From Blastomyces gilchristii SLH14081 (lineage: Eukaryota; Ascomycota; Eurotiomycetes; Onygenales; Ajellomycetaceae), in contig NW_003101674.1 in the NCBI RefSeq assembly GCF_000003855.2, positions 1,846,814 through 1,910,813 of the forward strand: DNA of 64,000 nt, in the 5' to 3' direction. Below are positions 11,331 through 24,110 of the stretch, in pieces. Each line of letters begins with the position of its first letter. Within the stretch, counting starts at the first letter, position 1. Under the pieces are notes generated by a model. It worked only from the letters and a program-made list of their open reading frames with translations, did no database searches and had not been told where the DNA came from. A program made the translations under genes and the position numbers.

Positions 11331-14300
11331 GTCAAGAAAAGTAAGACAGTTAAAAAACTAGCAGAATCAGTAAGCTCAGAGACACTCACTGATATTCTAT
11401 GAAAAGTCTTTAAAGTAAAAGAGATATCTGTGTTAGATAACTCTCTGAATTCTATGAATACTAAGAGAAAGCAGGCTTCTGAATAAGATACAGGTAAGAA
11501 TGAAGTGAACACTCATCTCAATGCCTTGAGACCTGAAATGTTAATATATAAGAGACACTTGAATAAGAATTGAGAGATGATTGCAAAAGTGTTAACAGAT
11601 ATAGAAGCTTCTATACAATATATTAATAATTATATAATCTGAAGACTGAAAGAGCTTCACAGAGTAAAGAATCTCTGATATATAAGATTATCTAATAACT
11701 GATATTTAATATTATCTGTAAGAGTAAGAGTTCTCTTGCACTTCAGAGAATGATCTTGCTATATTTAAGTATAAGAGCTGCAGAACATGAAATATAATCT
11801 TATTCTTAAACTTAATTGATTTCAAAGATTCAATCTGCAGATTCAATGATGTATATGTCATATACAGTTAACTGATAGAAAGAAAACAGTTCATATAATT
11901 CTATTAACTGATATGAGAAGAACATTTCATGTCTCTAATATAAAAGAGTTAAATCTGCTTATACATTAATAAGTAAAAAGAATGATTTATAAGACCTTAT
12001 TTGAAAGCATTCTGTATGTTATACAGAACTCAGAAGTAGAGAAAATCAAGATAAAGAATATACAGAAGAATAAGTGTATAAAGAAGCTTCTGAAGAAGTA
12101 TGAAAAGATCTTCTGAACAGATCTTTCATCAGAATTATCACTGAAATGAGGATTTGTATATAAGATTGACACAGAGAATGTAAAATCAGTCAATCAGAAT
12201 GTGTACTCTCTGTCACAAATGCATCTTAAAGAATAGAAGTGTCAGATCACAGATCTTCTAGAATATAATCTCATACAACTCTTATCAAGTGTGTGAGGCT
12301 TTTCAGTTCTATTTATGAAAAAGATAAGTGAGAAGTAGTGAATGTGTATTAATTATTAAGTACTTAACAAGCTTACAATCAAGAATGAATATTCACTGTC
12401 ACAGATTCAATAACAGTTGAATACAGTTAAAAACATCTGATATCTATCAAAGATTAATCTTCTCTCAGAATACTGACTGATCTGTGTAGATGAACTATCA
12501 GTTCTGTGAACTATATTTAATATATAATAAGAGAAGTTCAAATTCCTGATAATATCATTTAATCTGATAAATGTGTCTGTTATCTTTTAAATAATAATGA
12601 ATACAATTCTTCATAAACAGAATGAAACCTCATGTCTTGTATATCTTAATAACATTTTAGTCTTTTCAAACTCATACAATGAATATCTGAAGTATCTCAA
12701 TAAAGTGTTTATAACTCTGACAGAGTATAAGCTCTATATCAAATTAACAAAGTATATGTTTAAAATAGAAGAGTTGAAGTTTGTAGAATATATAGTGAGT
12801 GATGACTGTATACACCTCATCTCAGATAAATTGAATATCATAGTGAATTAACTGTGACTGAGAAATGTATACTGTGTATGACAGTTTCTTAAGTTAATCT
12901 CATATTATCACAGATTTATCAAGAATTTCATACAAATATCTGCATCACTCTCAGATCTCTTAAGAGAAATAGATATAAATCTGTGAAAGAAGAAGTTTTA
13001 TTCAATCATCTGAAATACTGTGTGTGAAGAGGCTTTTCTCACACTGAGAGAATGTATAATAATATCTTCAGTACTTATTTAATCAGATTGTAATAAATCT
13101 TTCTACATTGAAATGAATATATCTGAATGAGCTATCAGAGACACTCTTTTACAGATGAGCAAGAATGACAAGCTGCACTCAGTGATGTATAATAGTAGAA
13201 AACTATCAGATGCTGAGCTCAATTACTCAGTGTATAAAAAGAAATTGCTAGCAATTAAGTATATACTGATATTATGAGATAGATATATTAACAACAGACA
13301 TATAACAACAGTGATCACAGATCATAGAAGTCTCATCTATCTATAATCAATAATAAAACCTTTCAAACACTTAGTACATTGAATCTCAGAGTTCTAAATG
13401 TACAATCTTTATATCAAATACTGAAAGAAATCAGATACTATGATATCTGATATAATCAGTCACAGATCTGATTTCATAAGTGAGAGTTCTGTGAATCAGA
13501 TATAAGAGAAGTTCATATTAAATATACTGAGAAAGTGTAAGAAATTAAAATAAGTGAACACAATAATCTCTCACTTAGAGAATAATAAGATGTTGAATGA
13601 CAAGCATCTTGTAAAAGTGATAGAAGAGATACTTTCAAACTTCAAGCTGAGAAAATTGAAAAACAATGTTATGCTTTACTACAATCTAGAATATACAGAA
13701 GCTCTCTATGTAGAATATTTATATAGATATGACTTGATGACTTATATATACAAGGAATTCAGTCACTTAGAAAGTTCTGAACTTATAAGTGTACTTAAAT
13801 CAAGAGTATACTGATCAAGCATGACTGAGAACATTCAGATATATACTCATAAGTGTCTGAATTATCAGATTGTGAAAGAATCTAAGAAAGAGTTAGAATA
13901 TGAGAACATATAATATCAGATGAAGTGTATAATACAATCATTTAAATAATGAGAAATGAATCTCATAGACATACTGCTGTGAATGTCAAATGAAAATCAA
14001 TGAATAATCACTGTTATTGATTATTCTACTGACTGATCAGTTATGAAAGCAGTTTCAGAGATGACAGAGAAGATAATAGTGAAGTTTCTATATGATGAGA
14101 TCTATATCAACTATAAAATGCTGCATGAGATTCTAACTGATAACAGTGCAAATCTCATAGAAGAAGCAATGAGGCATTTTGTAAGCCAGTTACAGATAAG
14201 ATATTGTAGAACAATGTTATATCATCTGCAGATGAACAGAAAGATGAAACACTTGAATAAAATCTTAAGTAACATGCTGATGAAATATCTAGTGAGTAAG

Positions 14301-15480
14301 TCTATGAGACTATGAGATGAATATCTCAGGCAGATGCTATTAGTCATGTAAATTTGACAGTATGCAGTCTTCAAGCATTCATCATTCTACCTGTTGTATG
14401 AATTGCATTGGCGCATCTCAGAGAATGCTTTGAAAAAGATAGAAGAGGAAATAGCAGTTGCAGACACATCAGTTGCAGATGCAGCAGTCACAGATGCAAC
14501 AGTTACAGACATAACAGTTACAGACACAGAATCAAGATTGAAAGAGATTAGCCACATACATGTAAAAGCTAATGAGTTACTTCTGAACTGAGCAATTCAA
14601 TTGAAAAGAATATGAGACTCACTAGTTAAGAAATCAAGTCTCAAGATAAGAATATAAGTTCTCATATATAATGAGAGTTCTGAGAAGTTTCAATCTAGAT
14701 GATTTGAGTTATATAAAATACTTAAATCACATTCTCTGAGAACATATGCATTGAAAGAATCAGAGAGATGAGTCTTATACAACTTAATAAATAATTTATA
14801 TCTTATAAAAGCAAAGATTCAAGATCTGAGTGAATTATAATTATTCACAGCACTATTATCAGCATTGAAAAAGAAGAGACTTATAATTGAAAAGTCTTAT
14901 AAAGTAAGAGAAATTATAGATGCTTATAAATCAGAAAATCTCACTTATTTCAATCTTTTCATAATTATAAGAAAAGAATGAGAAGTAATGAAGAAATCAG
15001 ATAAATATCATACTTCAATAAGTGATGAGACTGTAGCTGATTGTATAATGATATACTGCAGATAGCAGATGTAATATAGTAAAGAGCAGTCTTAAAGTAA
15101 TAGACTTATACATGAATTAGATTACAGAAGAAAAAGAGATTCAGAGTTGAATTTAACTATTTATATCAGTTCAATTGCAGAGATCACAGAGAATAAATCA
15201 TCTGAAATATTCATAGACACATGAGATCAAGTTATCTCAACTTCTGAGAACACTTAGAGATCAGATAAGATTAGTTTTAATGAGCTGTTTACTGTAGTAA
15301 TCTGAGTGAGTAAACAGAGACAGTATAATGCATAAGATAAAATTATAAAAGATGAAAGCTACTGAATCTAATCACTGAATGCTGTATTATATAGAGATTA
15401 TGTAAGAGTGATAATTAGCAGATAAAGAAAAAGTATAGAAACAGAAAAAGAAATAATGAATTAATTATCAACTGTAAGAG
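11331..15480 (+). pseudogene. GypB-2 pol: protease-RT-RNase H-integrase plus C-terminal extension
   Basis: The pol frame is shifted relative to the knuckle by the same amount as in GypB-3, consistent with -1 frameshifting. Protease: D-I-E-A-S at 11598-11612 (GypB-4 has D-T-E-A-S, so ancestrally D-T-G-A-S). RT: Y-L-N-N-I-L-V-F-S from 12642 (YLDD family). RNase H near 13080-13360, with the usual acidic D mutated. Integrase: mutated H-H-C-C region near 13750-13870, V-I-D-Y near 14013-14024, T-D-N near 14129-14137. After integrase come about 380 codons with a short tandem repeat (14456-14530, Thr/Ala/Val/Asp) and a basic, Ser/Glu-rich tail. I cannot identify this extension and see no chromodomain in it. 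Confidence 0.85.
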
Positions 15481-15710
15481 TCAGCTATAAAAGATAAATG
15501 TTATTATACACATCTTATTCATTTTCATATATCACACATTTAATCTATTTTCAATGCCACATCATCTGAAAAACATCAAAAATAAAGGAAATCTTAAAAC
15601 TAAAGATCTGTAAGAAATTCAAGAGCTGTAAGTTACTTTTATAACAACACTGTGCATATCTCTGATTTCTCTACTACTCTGTATACAACATTAATGTCAT
15701 TTATCACAAG

Positions 15711-16201
15711 TAGACTGGCCGCTGGGATCATGAATTTCACGTTTGATCTCATTTGGTCTGGTCTCATACATTTCTTGACGTGAATCCCGCTGGGACTGGC
15801 TATCAAAAAAACATGTAAAGTGACTATATATCAGATCTTAAAATGAAACCATGACTTGAAAAAAATGAGAAAGTGATCTCATTTGGTCCCATTTAGTCTC
15901 ATTCTTAGCATAAAGTTACTATTTTTAGACTATTTTTAATTTTTTAAAAAGTAACACTTTTTGGTAATGCTCAAATGAGATTTAAAGTCATTTAAAGCAA
16001 TAAAAATAATTTAAATTGAGAAGTGGAAATCATGGTCTCATTTGGAAAATGTGACAAGAGTAGACAGTAAGTCTCACTGACTCTGAGACAGTATAAAACT
16101 ACTATTTAATGATAAAACCGTGTAATAGGATCAGTCGAATTGGTAATGAGACTATCAAAAAATCTGGTCCTGGTCTCAGACACGGTCACACGGTCAGTCT
16201 A
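15711..16201 (+). mobile_element. MITE-3, hAT-like MITE in GypB-2
   Basis: Ends TAGACTGGCC and GGTCAGTCTA; 8-bp duplication ATCACAAG at 15703-15710 and 16202-16209. The empty site is readable in GypB-3 near 50918. 491 bp, slightly shorter than the 506-bp norm. It keeps many CG, CC and GG dinucleotides, while GypB-2 around it has almost none. Confidence 0.92.
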
Positions 16202-17131
16202 ATCACAAGATTGACTGAAATACTAATATAGAAATGTGTACATATATATGTAGAAAAATTGAAGAAGAGTGTGAGACCTGCAGAATTAGAAGTCAGAACA
16301 GAGAGAATGAAGATGAAAGAAATGAAAGAAGAAGAAGATACAGAACTGAATGAATAACAGCAGAAGCTACTTGAGACTGAACACTTATAATCTGATATAT
16401 ATATAACCGTCTCTGCAGAGAAGAGAGAGAAAGCACTGAGAGAAGCTTGAGAGTAACAGAGAGTAGTCTCAGTGATATTATTATCTTCAATTAAAATAAT
16501 CTCTAGCACTGAAGTAACTAAGAACTATTATTAGTATATGAAACTGTAAAAACAGAGATAACAATTACTGAATGAACACTCACTGACTTTAGAATTGTAT
16601 ATATAATTATAACACACACAAGACTTCTCAGAAAGAGAGAGAAGAACACAGAGAAATGTAGAAAGCAGAACATAGTATATGAACAGCTCATTCTTATAAT
16701 GACATCTTAGATAAGATGTATAAGTCTCATATCTGCAGATATAAAAGAGTACAACATCTGCATTCTCATTCTTAAAAACACAGATATCTTTTACCTGTAT
16801 TATGAAGTCAGATAACAGATATCAGAGAATTGACTGATACAGATCTATCATTTCAAAGAAATTCATCAGAGTAAATATATCTGTAATATTAAACTTTACA
16901 GTTATAAAAAGTTTCTTAATATCTATGAATATCATGACTTCATGCATAATAAAACTCATAATAATTTTCTCTAAGAACAGGAAAATCAGTGTTAGAAAGA
17001 AAAGATGAAAAAGAAAAAGACTTATAATCTTAACACTGTTAAGAGAAGAAGTGATTCTCTGATATAAATGAATAATTATCTTATTATAAATATTTAAAAT
17101 GAATATAATAATCAGCATTTATAATCAAGCT

Positions 17132-17596
17132 CTAGATAGTTATATTATATACAGTCTTTGTATAATAAATTATTCTAAAAGTCAGTAAGAAGAGCAGAAG
17201 TGTATATACTGAGAAACATGATTCATTAAGTCTATGCAATATCTTCTTGAAATAAGAAGAGCTGATAATGAAAGCAGAGATGACAGAATCAGAGAGAGTA
17301 GAAGTAGTGAGAGTAGAGGTTATAAGAACAGAGATAGCAGAAGCAGGAGAATCAGACACAGAGACAGGTGTAGAAGATTGAAGAGAAGTAGCAGAGAAAG
17401 AAACAAAGAGAGCAGAGAGAAATATGAGAGACTCAGTTATATATAACACAGATAATTTCTTCATTATTATATTTCTCAAGTTTTTAATCAATGATTCAAT
17501 ATTGAGATATTCAATATTAAGATATTCACTATTATCAGTGAATATGAATCTGTGAATATATGAAGATTTTACACAAATAAAAACAAATATCAGCAT
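17132..17596 (-). pseudogene. Antisense ORF in GypB-2 pre-LTR block (154 codons), function unknown
   Basis: The open frame runs opposite to pol. It has a hydrophobic start, then F-T-D-N-S-E, a Ser/Thr/Ala-rich middle, and a conserved tail K-T-V-Y-N-I-T-I. Equivalent frames exist in GypB-1 (18456-18914 plus, broken), GypB-3 (51848-52282 minus) and GypB-4 (55433-55822 plus). The codon after N-I-T-I is TAG here, TGA in GypB-1 and GypB-3, and TAA in GypB-4. That is the pattern expected if all derive from TGG, so the ancestral frame may have run further. Alternatively it is a shadow of a purine-rich sense frame. Confidence 0.3.
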
Positions 17597-18133
17597 CTGT
17601 ATTTATGCAAAATTATGTCAGAAAAAACAATCAGAAGCTGCTGAGAAGAAAAACAGTCAAGAGTATATAAGAAGTTGAAGAAGATATGTCATTCATGATA
17701 GTATATTCTAGTAATTATTAGAAGATAAACAAGTTCTGATCATGTTTCACAATGTATTACACTTACTGTTAATGAACTGCTCAGTATAAGCACTATAATA
17801 ATACTTATTATAAGAACAGAGAGTCATTATCAGAAACACATACAATGTGATAGATAAACAGATAGAAAGAGTTGAATAGAAGAAGAAGTAGAAATCTTGA
17901 ATAAGATAATAATATTTAATAATAATGATAATGAAGAAGATGATTGAAGAATGAAAAAAGTTAGTGAATAAGTGATGTAATATAGTGAAAGTTTCTTTGT
18001 GAGAGTGTACACAGAATGCTAGCTGAATCAGAGATAGACTACACTATTATGAACACTAGTGGCGTGCTAATCCACAGGAAGCTAGGATGTATGTCATGGT
18101 CATGTGAGTGTGACTGAATCTGGTGAGAGAGGA

Positions 18134-18256
18134 TGTAATTTGAAAGAATGTATGACTGCTGGATAATAACGCGGCTGCTTCTGAACATAGATAATGTATA
18201 TAAGAAGCCGGCGTACGCCTGTAATCATACGCTGGCTCAAGCAACCTTTGAATCAC
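18134..18256 (+). repeat. GypB-2 3' LTR, internally deleted
   Basis: It begins TGTAATTTGAAAG and ends TTTGAATCAC(A), but lacks about 45 bp between CTTCTGAAC and ATAGATAATG that the 5' LTR has. The palindrome GGCGTACGCC is intact near 18208. The target duplication ACACG (18257-18261) follows. Whether the last A belongs to the LTR or the duplication is ambiguous. Confidence 0.85.
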
Positions 18257-18286
18257 ACACGGTTACACAGTCAGTCTAGTTAACAG

Positions 18287-20040
18287 TAAGTGTAACATAT
18301 TATAAGATATGATCAGAACTTGTTTTCTTCTAATAATCATCAGAATATATTATCATGAATGACACATCTTCTTCATATTCTTATACACTCTTGATTGTTT
18401 TTCTTATTAGTGAGCTTCTGATCATGTTTTCTGACATGATTTTATATAAACTTAGATGCTGATGTTTGTTTTTATTTATATAGAATCTTTATATATTGAC
18501 AGATCTGTATTTACTGATAATAGTGAACATCTCAATATTGAATTATTAATTAAAAACTTGAAGAATGTGATAATGAAGAAATTATCTGTGTTATATATAG
18601 CTGAGTCTCTCATATCTCTTTCTACTTCTTCTGTTACTGTTTCTCTCTCTACTGCTCTCTCTTAATCTTCTACTCTTATCTCTGTTTCTGATTCTCCTGC
18701 TTCTGCTATCTCTGTTTCTGTGATTCTCACTCTTACTACTTCTACTTCTTCTATCTCTGTCACTGCTTCTGCTTTTATTATCAGCTCTCTCTGTTTTAAG
18801 AAGATATTGTGTAGACTTGATGAACTATATTTTTCAGTGTATATACTTCTGCTCTTCTTACTAATCTCTAAAATAATTTATTATACAAAGACTGTGTATA
18901 ATATAACTATCTGAAGCTTAGTCATGAATGCTGATTATTATGTTTATTTTAAATATTTATAATAAGACAATTGTTTATTTATATCAGACAATCATCTCTC
19001 TTCTCAATAGTATTAAGATTATAAGTCTTTTTTTTTCTGTTCTTAGAAAAAATTATTATGAGTTTTATTATATATAAAGTTATAACATTCACAGATATTA
19101 AGAAACTTTTTATAACTATTAAATTTAATATTATAAATATATCTGCTTTAATAAATATCTTCAGAATGATTAATCTATATCAGTCTATTCTCTGATATTT
19201 ATTATTCAACTTCATAATACAGATGAAGAATATTCATATTTTCAGAAATAAGAATGCAGATGTTGTACTTTTTTACACTTATAAGTATGAGACTTATATA
19301 TCTTATCTGAGATATTATTATGAGAATGAGCTATTCATATACTGTGTTCTGCTGTCTGTATTTCTCTGTATCTCTCTCTCTCTTTCTGAGAAGTCTTATG
19401 TATGTTGTAATTACATATACAATTCTAAGACTAGTAGATATTCATTCAGTAATTATTATCTCTGCTTTTACAGTTTTATATACTAATAATAGTTCTTAGT
19501 TACTTCAGTATCAGAGATCATTTTAATTGAAGATAATAACACTGCTGAGACTATCTTCTTCTATTCTTAAGCTTCTCTCATCACTTTCTCTTTCTTCTCT
19601 GTGAGAAAGATTGTGTGTATATCAGATTATAAGTATTCAGCTCTGAGTAACTCTTATCATTATTTATTCAGTTCTGTGTTCTCTTCTTCTTCTATTTCTT
19701 CTGTCTCTGTTCTCTCTGTCTTGACTTCTGATTCTGCAGGTTCTGTGCTCTTCTTCAATTTTTCTACACATATGTATATGCATTTCTATATTAGTATTTC
19801 AGTCCATCTTGTGATAAATGACATTAATATTGTATACAGAGTGATAGAGAAATCAGAGATATATACAGTATTATTGTAAGAGTAACTTGTAATTCTTGAA
19901 TTTCTTATAAATCTTGAGTTTTGAGATTTTCTTTGTTTTTGATATTTTTCAGATGACATGGCATTGAAAATAGATTAAATATATAGTATTTAAAAATGAA
20001 TGAGATGTATATAATAATATTTATCTTTTACAGCTGACTC
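18287..20040 (+). pseudogene. GypB-1 pre-LTR block with antisense ORF relics
   Basis: Continuation of the GypB-1 block after MITE-2; the plus strand here is antisense to the element. Open pieces are 18456-18665, 18720-18914, 19223-19486 and 19601-19879, matching frames in GypB-3 (minus) and GypB-4 (plus). The 19223 frame is Cys/Tyr-rich and includes E-T-Y-I-S-Y-L-R-Y-Y. A candidate intron near 19029-19060 is shortened by a deletion of about 29 bp compared with the other copies. No function can be assigned and coding status is uncertain. Confidence 0.35.
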
Positions 20041-23000
20041 TTATAATTAATAATTAATTCAATAATTTCTTCTCTTTTCTTATACTTTTTCTTTGTCTGC
20101 TAGTCACTACTCTTACACAATCTCTATATAATACAGTGTTTGATAACTAGATTCAGCAGCTTTCATCTTTTTTAATTCTGTCTTATACATTATACTATCT
20201 CTCTTTACCTGCTTAGATTACTACAGTAAACAGCTCATTAAAACTAATCTTATCTAATCTCTGAGTGTCTTAAGAGATTAAGATAACTTAGTCTCACACA
20301 TCTGTGAATATTTCAGATGATTCATTCTCTATTATCTCTGTAATTGAACTGATGTAAATAGTTGAATTCAACTCTGAATTTCTTTTTCTTCTATGATCTG
20401 ATTTATATACAAGTCTGCTGCTTTGAGATCACTCTTTACTATGTTATATCTACTATCTGCAGCATGTTATTATACAATCAGCTACAGTCTTATCACTTAT
20501 TAAAGTATGATATTCATCTGATTTCTTCATTACTTTTCATTCTTTTCTTATAATTGTGAAAAGATTGAAATAAGTGAGATTATCTGATTTGTAAGCATCT
20601 ATGATTTCTCTTACTTTGTGAGACTTTTCAATTATAAGTCTCTTCTTTTTCAATACTGATAATAGTACTGTAGATGATTATAATTTACTCAGATCTTACA
20701 TCTTTATCTTTATAAGATATAAATTATTCATTAAGTTGTGTAAGATTTGTCTCTCTGATTCTTTCAATGTGTATATTCTCAGAGAATGTGATTTGAGTAT
20801 TTTATAGAGCTCAAATCATCTAGGTTGAAACTTCTCAGAACTCTTATTATGTATAAGAACTCATATTCTTATCTTGAGACTCAATTTCTTAACTAGTGAG
20901 TCTTGTATTCTTTTTGATTGAATTGCTTAATTCAGAAGTAACTTATTAGCTTTTGCATGTGTATGACTGATTTCTTTCAATCTTGATTCTATGTTCATGA
21001 CTGCTGTGTCTGTAACTGATGTATCTGCAACTGCTGTTCTCTTCTCTATTTTTTTCAAAGCATTCTTCAGAATGCGCGGATGCAATTCATATAACAGATA
21101 GAATGATGAATGCTTGAAGACTGCATGCTGTTGAATCTGTGTGCCTAATAGTGTCTGTCTGAGATATTCATTTCATATTCTCATAGGCTTGCTCACTAGA
21201 TATTTTATCAGTATGTTACTCAAGATTTCATTCAAGTGTTTCACTTTCTCATTTATTCATAGATGATATGACATTGTTCTATAATATCTTATCTGTAACT
21301 GGCTCATGAAATGCCTCATCACTTCTTCTATGAGATTCATATTATTATCAGTTAGAATCTCACACAGTATTTCATAGTTGATATAGATCTTATTATATAG
21401 AAACTTTGTCATTATCTTCTCTATTGCTTTTGAAACTGCTTTCATGACTGGTTAGTCAGTAGTGTAGTCAATAGCAGTGATTATTCAATGATTTCCATTT
21501 AATGTTTACAGTAATATATTCATGAGATTCACTTCTCATTATTTGAACAGTTATATTATAAATTTCATCTGATATTGTACTTTCTCACATTCTAATCCTT
21601 TTCTAGATTCTTTTATAACCTGATAATTCAGGCACTTGTCAGTGTATATCTGAATATTCTCAGTCATGCTTAATCAGTATACTCTTGATTTAAGTACATT
21701 CATGAGTTCAGAGCTTTCTAAGTAACTGAATTTCTTGTGTATGTAAGTTATTAAGCCATATCTAAATAAATGTTCTAGATAGAAAGCTTCTGCATAATTC
21801 AGATTGTGATAAAGTATAATAACATTTTTCAATTTTCTCAGCTTAAAGTTTCAAAGTATCTCTTCTACTACTTTCATAAGATACTTATTATCTGACATCT
21901 TGTTATTCTTTAAGTAAGAGATCATTGTATTCACTTATTCTGATTTCTTATATTCTATCAGTGTGTTTAATGTGAACTTCTCTAATATCTGATTCACAGA
22001 ACTCTCACTCATGATATCAGATCTATAACTGATTGTATTAGATATCACAGTATCTGATCTCTTTCAGTATTTAATATTAAGATTATATACTTGAAACTCT
22101 GAGATTTAATGTGCTAAGCATTTGAAAGGTTTCATTATTAATTATAGATAGATAAGACTTTTATAATTCATGATTATCATTGTTATATATCTGTTGTTGA
22201 TATATCTATTTTATAATATCAGCATATGCTTAATCACTAGCAATTTCTTTTCATACACTGAGTACTTGAGCTTAGTATCTGATAGTTTTCTATCATTGTA
22301 TATTACTGAGTGCAGTTTGCTGTTCTTACTCATCTGTAGAAGAGTGTCTCTGATAGCTCATTTGAATATATCTGTCTCAATGTAAAAAGGTTTATTATGA
22401 TCTGATTGAATAAGTGCTAAGATTATTATTACACATTCTCTCAGTGTGAGAAAAGCCTTCTCACATGCAGTATTTCAGATGATTAAATGAAACTTCTTCT
22501 TTTACAAATTTGCATTCATTTCTCTTAAGAGATCTAAGAGTGATGCAGATATTCATGTGAAATTCTTGATGAATCTGTGATAATATGAGATTAATTTAAG
22601 AAACTATTATATATAATGTACATTTCTCAGCTGCAGTTAATTTACTATAACATTCAATTTCTTCAAAATGAGATGTATATAGTTATTACTCACTACATAT
22701 TCTATGAACTTCAACTCTTTCAGTTCAAATACACACTTTGTTAATTTGATGTAGAGCTTATACTCTGTCATAGTTATAAGCACTTTATTAAGATACTTCA
22801 GATATTCATTGTATAAGTTTGAAAAGACTAGAATATCATTAAGATATATATAATATAAGATTTCATTCTGTTTATAAAGAATTATATTCATCACTGTTTG
22901 AAAGATGACAGATATATTTATCAGACTAAATGATATTATCAGAAATTTGAACTTTTCTCATTGTATATTAAATATAATTTATGAGACTGACAGTTCATCT

Positions 23001-24110
23001 ATACACATCTGCTAGTATTCTGAGAGAAGATTAATCTTCAATAGATATCAGATGTTTTCAACTGTATTCAACTGTTATTGAATCTATGACAGTGAATATT
23101 CATTCTTGATTGTAAGCTTATTAAGTGCTTGATAATTGATATATATCTGTCACTCTTCATCTGTCTTTTTCATGAATAGAACTGAAAAGTTCTATGTACT
23201 TAATGAGAGTTATATGAGATCATATTCTAGAAGATCTGTGATCTGATACTTCTGTTCTTTGAGATGTGTTTGTGATAGAGAGTATGCATTCTGATTGACT
23301 GATTTTGTATCCTCTATATCAATCTCATGTATGAATTCTTGTTTCAGTGATAATTCTGATGAAAGATCTATTTGAAAGATCTTTTCATACTTCTTCAGAA
23401 GCTTCTTTATACACTTGTTCTTCTGTATATTCTTTATCTTGATTTTCTCTGATTCTAAGTCCTGTATAACATACAGAATGCTTTTAAATAAGATCTTGTA
23501 AATTGTTCTTCTTACTTATTAATATGTAAGTAGATTTATCTCTTCTATATCAGAGATGTGAAATGTTCTTCTCATATCAGTTAATAGAATTATATGAACT
23601 GTTTTCTTCTTATCAGTCAATTATATATGACATATACATCATTGAATCTGTGAATTGAATCTTTGAAATTAATTAAGTTTAAGAATAAGATTGTATTTCA
23701 TGTTCTGCAGCTCTCACACTCAAATATAGCAAGATCATTCTCTGAAGTGTAAGAGAACTCTTACTCTTATAGATAATATTAAATATCAGTTATCAGAGAA
23801 TCTTATATATTAGAGATTCTTCACTCAGTGAATCTCTTTCAGTCTTTAAATTATATAATTATCAATATATTATATAGACACTTCTATATCTGCTAACACT
23901 TTTACAGTCATCTCTTGATTCTTATTCAAGTACTCTTTATACATTAACATTTCAGATCTTAAGATATTGAGATGAGTATCTGCTTCATCATTCTTGTCTA
24001 CATCTCATTCAGAAGCCTGCTTTCTTTTAATATTTATAGAATTTAGAGAGTTATCTAATACAGATATCTCTTTCACTTTGAAGACTTTTTATAGAATATC
24101 AGTGAGTATC
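20041..24110 (-). pseudogene. GypB-1 pol relic
   Basis: Read right to left: protease near 23860-23915 (D-I-E-V-S, from D-T-G), RT with Y-L-N-D-I-L-V-F-S in the 22637-22894 frame, RNase H near 22090-22440, integrase near 21190-21960 (core frame 21257-21445 with L-T-D-N-N), then the C-terminal extension to about 20041. The Thr/Val/Asp repeat after integrase is shorter than in GypB-2. Stops in every domain, mostly TGA. No MITE interrupts this pol. Confidence 0.82.

Larger units (their letters stand above)
15490..18133. other. GypB-2 pre-LTR block, unidentified (about 2 kb without MITE-3)
   Basis: This lies between the pol extension and the 3' LTR and is conserved in all four GypB copies. No known retrotransposon domain is recognised. 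Both strands have open segments. The sense strand near 17250-17450 is a purine-rich stretch that reads Arg/Ser/Glu-rich, and its complement reads Ser/Thr/Ala-rich. A tract ggtgagagagga just before the 3' LTR fits a polypurine tract. Which strand, if either, is coding cannot be settled by eye. Confidence 0.55.
3761..18256 (+). mobile_element. GypB-2: Ty3/gypsy retrotransposon, split by GypA-1 and MITE-3
   Basis: Order: 5' LTR 3761-3931, gag (split by GypA-1 at 4464-10228), protease near 11598, RT near 12250-12850, RNase H near 13080-13360, integrase 13554-14330, C-terminal extension to about 15480, a pre-LTR block of about 2 kb, and a 3' LTR at 18134-18256 with an internal deletion. It inserted into MITE-2, duplicating ACACG. 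Just inside the 5' LTR, TGATAGCATGTC fits a mutated primer-binding site (TGG changed to TGA). Catalytic motifs are lost and stops are frequent, so it is dead. Confidence 0.9.
3272..18278 (+). mobile_element. MITE-2, hAT-like MITE split by GypB-2
   Basis: The left part (3272-3760) begins TAAACTAGC and runs to TTCAGACACG. The right part (18257-18278) resumes ACACGGTTACACAG and ends GTCAGTCTA. Compared with intact copies the MITE is whole once GypB-2 is removed, and ACACG is duplicated at 3756-3760 and 18257-18261. Its own 8-bp duplication is ATTAACAG (3264-3271) and GTTAACAG (18279-18286), one transition apart. Like MITE-1 it is strongly mutated. Confidence 0.87.

Noticed and set aside
14394..14591. 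Thr/Val/Asp repeat protein as a secreted effector
   Set aside because: It is in frame with GypB integrase and varies in repeat number between copies; part of the pol C-terminal extension.
17234..17446. Arg/Ser-rich 70-codon ORF (SR-protein-like)
   Set aside because: It is the shadow of a purine-rich simple stretch in the GypB block; the other copies do not keep this frame clearly.
4464..18256. TGA read as tryptophan (alternative genetic code or mitochondrial DNA)
   Set aside because: Many TGA codons sit at Trp positions, but others sit at Arg positions (from CGA), and TAA/TAG also occur at Gln positions. Nested gypsy elements and MITEs are nuclear features. Transition mutation explains all of it.
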